This document shows, in pieces, positions 58,998 to 64,000 of a DNA stretch of 64,000 bases. Under the pieces are notes generated by a model. The model made no database searches and was not told the DNA's origin. It worked only from the letters and a program-made list of their open reading frames with translations. This DNA comes from Candidatus Rubrivivax defluviihabitans (GTDB lineage Bacteria; Pseudomonadota; Gammaproteobacteria; Burkholderiales; Burkholderiaceae_C). Location: positions 558,001 to 622,000 of the forward strand of contig JADJMW010000022.1 in NCBI GenBank assembly GCA_016709385.1, written 5' to 3'. How positions within the stretch are numbered: the stretch's first letter is position 1; every line of letters starts with the position of its first letter. The position numbers and the translations under genes were made by a program.

Positions 58998-59891
58998 ATG
59001 GCTCCCGACGAACCCGCGACAGCCGCTGCCACCGCCGGCACCGAGTGCCTGAACTGCGGCGAGCCCCTGGCCGTGCCGCGGCCGCGCTTCTGCCCCGTCT
59101 GCGGTCAGGAAACGAACCTGAGGCCACCCCGCCTGGGCGAATTCCTGCAACAGTTCGGCGGCGCCTATTTCGCCACCGAGGGTGCGCTGTGGCGCACGCT
59201 CAAGCTGCTGCTGTTCAAGCCGGGCGAGCTGACACGCCAGTACCTGGGCGGCCGGCGCAAGCACTATGTGCTGCCGCTGCGGCTGTACCTGACGATCAGC
59301 CTGGCGGTGCTGCTGCTGCTGCGCGTCGTGGCCGCGGTGACGATCGAGGCACCCGGCGCCATCGAGTTGCAGGGGGCCGAGCCGGCAAGCTTGCAGTTGG
59401 ATCTGGGCGTCGGGCGCGCCGGGTTGCAGGACGGCGTCTTCTTCTGCACCGACCTGCCCGGCTGGCTGTGCCGGCGCATCCAGCGCCGCATCGACGTGGA
59501 ACCGAAGCTCTTTGCACGCGAGGTGGAACAGTTCGGCCTGCGCTTCGTGGCCCATCTCGGCGGGGCCATGTTCCTGCTGTTGCCGGCTTTTGCGCTGGGG
59601 CTGCAGCTCGTCTACCGCAACCGGCGGCTGCGCTACACCGAGCATCTGGTGTTCGCGCTGCACGTGCACGCCTTCTGGTTCGTGATGCTGGCGCTGGTGA
59701 TGACCGACCTGCCCTGGCTGAGTTCGCTGGCCGCCTTGGCGGTGCCGGTGTACACGCTGCTGGCCATGCGCGTCGTCTACGGCGGCCGCTGGGGGCCGCG
59801 GCTGCTGCGGGCCGCGCTGGTGAGCGTGCTGTACGGCCTGACGCTGGGGTTGGCCTTGAGCGGGGTGGCGGTGGTCGCGCTGCTGGGCTGA
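58998..59891 (+). CDS. DUF3667 membrane protein with N-terminal zinc ribbon
   Basis: 297 residues. Cys17-X2-Cys20 and Cys32-X2-Cys35 (ECLNCGEP...RFCPVCGQE) form a zinc ribbon, followed by FFAT.GALWRTLK..LFKPGELTRQYLGGRRKHYVLPLRLYLTIS, the DUF3667 signature, and about four to five membrane helices. Function is unknown. It is divergent from the subtilase gene and lies upstream of bchE in the same direction, but the bchE promoter region separates them. The ATG is followed directly by the ribbon. Confidence 0.8.
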   Translation: MAPDEPATAAATAGTECLNCGEPLAVPRPRFCPVCGQETNLRPPRLGEFLQQFGGAYFATEGALWRTLKLLLFKPGELTRQYLGGRRKHYVLPLRLYLTISLAVLLLLRVVAAVTIEAPGAIELQGAEPASLQLDLGVGRAGLQDGVFFCTDLPGWLCRRIQRRIDVEPKLFAREVEQFGLRFVAHLGGAMFLLLPAFALGLQLVYRNRRLRYTEHLVFALHVHAFWFVMLALVMTDLPWLSSLAALAVPVYTLLAMRVVYGGRWGPRLLRAALVSVLYGLTLGLALSGVAVVALLG

Positions 59892-59915
59892 GCGTCATCT
59901 GGGGTCGGATCGACC

Positions 59916-59959
59916 TGTCAATTTTGCGAGACAAATATATATGTCCGTGAAACTTGACA
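59916..59959 (+). promoter_or_regulatory. Tandem PpsR/CrtJ palindromes upstream of bchE
   Basis: Two TGT-N12-ACA palindromes lie at 59916-59933 and 59942-59959, separated by 8 bases (AATATATA). This is the pattern and spacing bound cooperatively by the redox-responsive photosynthesis repressor PpsR (CrtJ). The second overlaps a perfect TTGACA that can serve as -35 of the bchE promoter, with only a weak -10 downstream. The window has no ppsR gene. Confidence 0.75.
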
Positions 59960-59967
59960 CAAAGCAA
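59954..59967 (+). promoter_or_regulatory. Candidate FNR-type site in the bchE control region
   Basis: TTGACACAAAGCAA matches the FNR consensus TTGAT-N4-ATCAA at eight of ten defined positions and overlaps the second PpsR palindrome. An anaerobic activator would make sense for the oxygen-independent cyclase. Two mismatches keep this tentative. Confidence 0.35.
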
Positions 59968-60039
59968 GGATTGACCGCATCCTCGCCGCTACGGTCGGCT
60001 TCCTCGGCGCCCCTTCCCGCCCGATCAGGAGAACTTCTC

Positions 60040-61725
60040 ATGCGCATCCTGCTGCTGCACCCCAACTACCACTCCGGCGGCGCCGAGATCGCCGGCAACT
60101 GGCCGCCGGCCTGGGTGGCCTACCTCACCGGCTACCTGAAGGCCGCCGGCTATACCGACGTGCACTTCGTCGACGCCATGACGCACCACCTGAGCGACGA
60201 GCAGGTGCGCGCGCGCATCGAAGAGTTGCAGCCCGACGTCGTGGGCTGCACCGCCATCACGCCGGCCATCTACAAGGCCGAAGGGCTGCTGCAGATCGCC
60301 AAGACGGTGAACCCGGCCATCGTCACCGTGCTCGGCGGCATCCACGGCACCTTCATGTACCCCCAGGTGCTGAAGGAAGCGCCCTGGATCGACGCCGTGG
60401 TGCGCGGCGAAGGCGAGCAGGTGTTCCTGAACCTGGTCAGCGCCATCGACGACGGCAGCTTCGGCCGCGACCGCGGCTGCGTGCGCGGCATCGCCTACCT
60501 GGCCGACGGCCGGGTGGTGGCCACGGCGGCGGAACCTTCGATCAAGGACCTGGACCGCATCACGCCCGACTGGAGCGTCCTGGAGTGGGACAAGTACATC
60601 TACATCCCGATGAACCGGCGCGTGGCGATCCCCAACTTCGCCCGCGGCTGCCCCTTCACCTGCAGCTTCTGCAGCCAGTGGAAATTCTGGCGCGACTACC
60701 GCATCCGCGACCCGAAGAAGGTGGTCGACGAGATCGAGACCCTGGTCAAGGACCACGGCGTGGGCTTCTTCATCCTGGCCGACGAGGAACCCACCATCCA
60801 CCGCAAGAAGTTCATCGCCTTCTGCGAGGAGCTCATCGAGCGCAAGCTCGACGTGCTGTGGGGCATCAATACGCGGGTGACCGACATCCTGCGCGACGAA
60901 AAGCTGCTGCCGATGTTCAGGAAGGCCGGGCTGGTGCACGTGAGCCTGGGCACCGAGGCGGCGGCGCAGCTGAAGCTGGATCGCTTCAACAAGGAAACGA
61001 CGATCGAGCAGAACAAGAAGGCCATCCGGCTGCTGCGCGAGGCGGGCATCGTGAGCGAGGCGCAATTCATCGTCGGCCTGGAGAACGAGACCGCCGAGAC
61101 GCTGGAAGAGACCTACCGGATGGCGCGCGACTGGAACCCCGACATGGCCAACTGGGCCATGTATACGCCCTGGCCGTTCAGCGACCTGTTCCAGGAGCTC
61201 GGCGACAAGGTCGAGGTCTTCGACTTCGAGAAATACAACTTCGTCACCCCGATCATGAAGCCCGACGCGATGGACCGCGCCGAGCTGCTGGACCGCGTGA
61301 TGCACAACTACCGCCGCTTCTTCTTCAACAAGGCGCTGTTCCAGTACCCCTGGACGCGCGACAAGGGCCGTCGCAGCTACCTGCTGGGCTGCCTGAAGGC
61401 CTTTGCCAAGAGCGGCTTCCAGCGCACCTTCTACGACCTGGGCCGCGTCGGCTACCGGGGCCCGCTGAGCAAGAAGAGCGTGGACTTCGGTTTCGACGCC
61501 AACCGCACCTACGAGCGGCCCAGCGCCGCGGCGCTGGCCGAGGCCGACGCCGGCTGGATCACCATGCACGGGCCGAAGATCGAGCACAAGCGGCGCCAGG
61601 GCGAGCTCAACGCCGCGCTGGCCTGCGGCAGTGGCGACGAGCATCTGGACGCGCCACCGGCGGCGGCCATGGCCTGCGGCGGCGGCCGCGAACAGCTCAG
61701 CGAAGAGGTCGAGGCGCGGGTCTGA
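60040..61725 (+). CDS. bchE: Anaerobic Mg-protoporphyrin IX monomethyl ester cyclase
   Basis: 561 residues. The start MRILLLHPNYHSGGAEIAGNWPPAWVAYL is nearly diagnostic for BchE. A cobalamin-binding-like N-terminal domain (about 1-170) is followed by the radical-SAM cluster motif Cys204-X3-Cys208-X2-Cys211 (RGCPFTCSFCSQW) and a C-terminal domain ending in an alanine-rich tail. The enzyme forms the isocyclic ring of bacteriochlorophyll without oxygen, taking the ring oxygen from water. An AGGAGA site precedes this ATG. An earlier in-frame ATG at 59941 lies inside the operator and is rejected. bchJ follows 13 bases later. Confidence 0.93.
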   Translation: MRILLLHPNYHSGGAEIAGNWPPAWVAYLTGYLKAAGYTDVHFVDAMTHHLSDEQVRARIEELQPDVVGCTAITPAIYKAEGLLQIAKTVNPAIVTVLGGIHGTFMYPQVLKEAPWIDAVVRGEGEQVFLNLVSAIDDGSFGRDRGCVRGIAYLADGRVVATAAEPSIKDLDRITPDWSVLEWDKYIYIPMNRRVAIPNFARGCPFTCSFCSQWKFWRDYRIRDPKKVVDEIETLVKDHGVGFFILADEEPTIHRKKFIAFCEELIERKLDVLWGINTRVTDILRDEKLLPMFRKAGLVHVSLGTEAAAQLKLDRFNKETTIEQNKKAIRLLREAGIVSEAQFIVGLENETAETLEETYRMARDWNPDMANWAMYTPWPFSDLFQELGDKVEVFDFEKYNFVTPIMKPDAMDRAELLDRVMHNYRRFFFNKALFQYPWTRDKGRRSYLLGCLKAFAKSGFQRTFYDLGRVGYRGPLSKKSVDFGFDANRTYERPSAAALAEADAGWITMHGPKIEHKRRQGELNAALACGSGDEHLDAPPAAAMACGGGREQLSEEVEARV

Positions 61726-61738
61726 ACGGACAGGCACG

Positions 61739-62359
61739 ATGGACGCCGCGCTTCACCCGGCCGGACGTATCGGCCCCAACGCCATCACTCGCGTGGCCGA
61801 GGTGCTGCCGGTGCGCGTGGGCCGCACCGTCACGGCGCAGGTGTTCGAACGCGCCGGTCTCGCGCGCTACCTGCGCGAACCGCCGCAGGCCATGGTCGAC
61901 GAGACCGAGGTGCGCCGCCTGCACGGCGTGCTGCGCGAGACCCTGGGCGACGCCGAGGCGGGCGCCGTGGCCCGCGCCGCCGGCACGCGCACGGCCGATT
62001 ACCTGCTGGCACACCGCATTCCGCGCCCGGTGCAGCGTCTGCTGAAGGTGCTGCCGGCGCCGCTGGCGGCCCGCGTGCTGCTGGCTGCCATTGGCCGCCA
62101 TGCCTGGACCTTTGCCGGCAGCGGCCAGTTCAACGCCCGCTGCGCCTGGCGGCAAGGGCCGCCGGTGGTGCTGACGATCCGCGGCAACCCGCTGTGCAAG
62201 GGTCTGGCCGCCACCATGCCGGCCTGCGACTACTACGCCGCCACCTTCGAGCGCCTGTTCCACGTGCTGGTGCAGGCGCGTTCGCAGGTGCGCGAAGTGG
62301 CCTGCGAGGCCTGCGGTGACCCGGAGTGCCGATTCGAGATCGACTGGCGGCACGGGTAG
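61739..62359 (+). CDS. bchJ: BchJ, V4R-domain bacteriochlorophyll synthesis protein
   Basis: 206 residues. The C-terminal half is a V4R (4-vinyl reductase) domain: CAWRQGPPVVLTIRGNPLCKGL, CDYYAATFERLFHVLVQA, and the Cys-rich CEACGDPECRFEIDW. BchJ was first proposed as the 8-vinyl reductase. Later work assigns that reaction to other enzymes and leaves BchJ a possible substrate-carrier role. It follows bchE in the same direction with a 13-base gap, so both fall under the PpsR-type control region. This is the arrangement seen in purple bacteria. Confidence 0.88.
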   Translation: MDAALHPAGRIGPNAITRVAEVLPVRVGRTVTAQVFERAGLARYLREPPQAMVDETEVRRLHGVLRETLGDAEAGAVARAAGTRTADYLLAHRIPRPVQRLLKVLPAPLAARVLLAAIGRHAWTFAGSGQFNARCAWRQGPPVVLTIRGNPLCKGLAATMPACDYYAATFERLFHVLVQARSQVREVACEACGDPECRFEIDWRHG

Positions 62360-62532
62360 ACGCGGCGTCACGGTCGAACGGGGAGCCCTCGCCAGGCCCG
62401 GCAGCACCCCTCCAGTGGGGATTTGGCGGCAGGGTGCCCACGGTGGTGCCCGAGGTGGTGCGCGCCTAGAATCCGCGCCTGCACGCCCGATTCCCCCAGG
62501 GGCTGGCCCACCGCGCCGCCCAGAGCCGCGCC

Positions 62533-63903
62533 ATGACCACCACCGCACTCACCGCCTTGTCGCCGCTGGACGGCCGCTACGCCGCGAAGGTGGCGGCGCT
62601 GCGGCCGCTGCTGTCGGAATACGGCCTCATGCACCGCCGCGTGCAGGTGGAGGTGGAGTGGTTCATCGCCTTGTCCGATGCCGGATTCGCCGAATTCAAG
62701 CCCTTGTCTGAAGCCGCGCGCGGTCACCTTCGGGGGCTGGTGGCGGATTTTTCGGAGGCCGACGCGCAGGCCATCAAGGACATCGAGAAGACCACCAACC
62801 ACGACGTGAAGGCGGTGGAGTACTGGCTGAAGTCGCGTTTCGAAGGCCAGCCCGAGCTGCAGGCCGCCGGCGAATTCGTGCATTTCGCCTGCACCAGCGA
62901 GGACGTCAACAACACCAGCCACGCGCTGATGCTGCGTGCCGCGCGCGACACCGTGATGCTGCCGGCGCTGGACCGCCTGCTGGCCAAGCTCACGCAGATG
63001 GCCCATGCTCTGGCCGCCGTGCCCATGCTCAGCCGCACCCACGGCCAGACCGCCAGCCCCACCACGGTAGGCAAGGAGGTGGCCAACGTGGCGGCGCGAC
63101 TGGCCACGGCGCGTGCGCGCATCGCCGCGGTGCCGCTGCTGGCCAAGATGAATGGCGCGGTGGGCAACTACAACGCGCACCTCGCCGCCTATCCGGACTT
63201 CGACTGGGAGGCTTTCAGCCGCCGCGTCGTCGAGGGGCAGCTCGGCCTGGCCTTCAACCCCTACACGATCCAGATCGAACCGCACGACTGCATGGCCGAG
63301 CTGTTCGACGCCCAGGCGCGCGCCAATACGGTGCTCGTCGACTGGGCGCGCGACGTCTGGGGCTATGTCTCGCTGGGCTATTTCAAGCAGCGCGTGAAGC
63401 CCGGCGAGGTCGGCTCCAGCACCATGCCGCACAAGGTCAACCCGATCGACTTCGAGAATGCCGAAGGCAATCTCGGCCTCGCCAATGCGCTGCTTTCGCA
63501 CATGAGCCAGAAGCTCCCGGTGAGCCGCTGGCAGCGCGACCTCACCGACAGCACCGTGCTGCGCAACATGGGCGTTGCGCTGGGCTATGGCCTGCTGGCC
63601 TGCGACAGCCTGAGCCGCGGACTGGACAAGCTCGAAGTCAACGAAGCGGCGCTGGCCGCCGACCTGGACGCCGCCTGGGAAGTGCTGGCCGAGCCGGTGC
63701 AGACGGTGATGCGCCGCCACGGCCTGCCCGACCCGTACCAGCAACTGAAGGACTTCACGCAAGGAAAACCCATCACGCGCGAACTGATGCAGGGTTTCAT
63801 TGCCGCGCTGCCGCTGCCCGCCGCCGACAGGCAGCGCCTGCTGGCCCTGACTCCGGCCAGCTATACCGGCCTGGCCGAGCCGCTGGCACGGAGGTGGTCT
63901 TGA
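62533..63903 (+). CDS. purB: Adenylosuccinate lyase
   Basis: 456 residues, E. coli-type. The fumarase/aspartase signature GEVGSSTMPHKVNPIDFENAEGN with its catalytic Ser loop, the general-acid His in SRTHGQTASPTTVGKE, and the FACTSEDVNN segment are all intact. The enzyme acts twice in purine synthesis, on SAICAR and on adenylosuccinate. A TAGAAT -10-like element lies about 65 bases upstream. Its stop overlaps the pyrF start (TTGA). The other early purine gene here, purC, lies 42 kb away. Confidence 0.95.
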   Translation: MTTTALTALSPLDGRYAAKVAALRPLLSEYGLMHRRVQVEVEWFIALSDAGFAEFKPLSEAARGHLRGLVADFSEADAQAIKDIEKTTNHDVKAVEYWLKSRFEGQPELQAAGEFVHFACTSEDVNNTSHALMLRAARDTVMLPALDRLLAKLTQMAHALAAVPMLSRTHGQTASPTTVGKEVANVAARLATARARIAAVPLLAKMNGAVGNYNAHLAAYPDFDWEAFSRRVVEGQLGLAFNPYTIQIEPHDCMAELFDAQARANTVLVDWARDVWGYVSLGYFKQRVKPGEVGSSTMPHKVNPIDFENAEGNLGLANALLSHMSQKLPVSRWQRDLTDSTVLRNMGVALGYGLLACDSLSRGLDKLEVNEAALAADLDAAWEVLAEPVQTVMRRHGLPDPYQQLKDFTQGKPITRELMQGFIAALPLPAADRQRLLALTPASYTGLAEPLARRWS

Positions 63904-64000
63904 ACTTCGGCGAGCAACTGGCGGCGGTGCAGGCGCGCCATGCGTCGATGCTGTGCGTGGGCTTGGACCCCGAACCGGCGAGATTTCCGCCGCCCTGGCG
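63900..64000 (+). CDS. pyrF: Orotidine 5'-phosphate decarboxylase, N-terminal fragment
   Basis: The window ends 33 codons into a gene starting with TTG, which overlaps the purB TGA, behind a GGAGGTGG ribosome site. The peptide opens MNFGEQLAAVQARHASMLCVGLDPEPARFP, where LCVGLDP.P..FP is the hallmark of type-2 PyrF as found in betaproteobacteria and mycobacteria. The enzyme makes UMP from OMP. The active-site Lys lies beyond the edge. Confidence 0.85.
   Translation, partial: MNFGEQLAAVQARHASMLCVGLDPEPARFPPPW

Noticed and set aside
59941..60039. Upstream in-frame ATG as the start of bchE
   Set aside because: It lies inside the tandem PpsR-like operator and promoter, and the conserved BchE N-terminus with a good ribosome site begins at 60040.

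Overview
The window is a GC-rich (roughly 70%) chromosomal segment of a betaproteobacterium. Gene content and gene order point to Burkholderiales, in the Rubrivivax/Leptothrix/Comamonadaceae neighbourhood. Evidence includes a type-2 pyrF next to purB, fused-type pntA with pntB, ahpC-ahpF, a gentisate pathway with a TRAP transporter, and 'acAAT'-type -10 regions before several genes. A BchE-BchJ pair behind two palindromes of the PpsR/CrtJ type indicates that the organism, or a recent ancestor, makes bacteriochlorophyll, as Rubrivivax-like phototrophs do. Genus is an inference. No rRNA, tRNA, CRISPR array, insertion sequence or prophage was recognised.

Layout. 1-12.6 kb is mostly housekeeping: a TDT/SLAC1 anion permease behind a CsoR-like palindrome, a histidine phosphatase, a VOC protein, a Nudix hydrolase, the proton-translocating transhydrogenase pntAB, an amidase overlapping rsmE, an AmpG-like permease and a TonB-dependent receptor. 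12.7-19.0 kb is a type III-like restriction-modification locus (mod, an AlbA_2/Schlafen-AAA protein, two tiny possible ORFs, res). Its Mod has an AT-rich exchanged target-recognition segment and its Res carries a frameshift. A class A beta-lactamase-like serine hydrolase overlaps its end. 20-30 kb holds purC, an aspartoacylase-like peptidase, a histone-tailed small protein, a tricorn-type protease, a second amidase, a UPF0149 protein and a frameshifted mnmA. 30-35 kb is a four-gene ABC exporter operon. 35-38 kb is ahpC-ahpF with a well-placed OxyR-like site and promoter.

38-44.4 kb is a catabolic unit: a divergent MarR regulator, 3-hydroxybenzoate 6-hydroxylase, gentisate dioxygenase, fumarylpyruvate hydrolase and a DctPQM TRAP transporter, with duplicated operators between regulator and pathway. 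45-48.7 kb is a nucleoside salvage operon (cdd, purine nucleoside phosphorylase, deoC, deoA). 48.7-59 kb holds a Pho-boxed phosphate transporter, a beta-propeller lipoprotein, a DUF6502 protein with a small lipoprotein, a GGDEF-EAL protein, and a secreted subtilase whose C-terminus is twelve copies of the hexapeptide GFILSE. 59-64 kb holds a DUF3667 protein, bchE-bchJ, purB and the start of pyrF.

The most unusual items are the GFILSE tail, the three-gene type III-like defence locus with its exchanged recognition domain, and the isolated bchEJ pair with a near-ideal tandem PpsR site. Two single-base frameshifts (res and mnmA) may be real lesions or assembly errors. The mnmA case makes sequence error a serious possibility for both.
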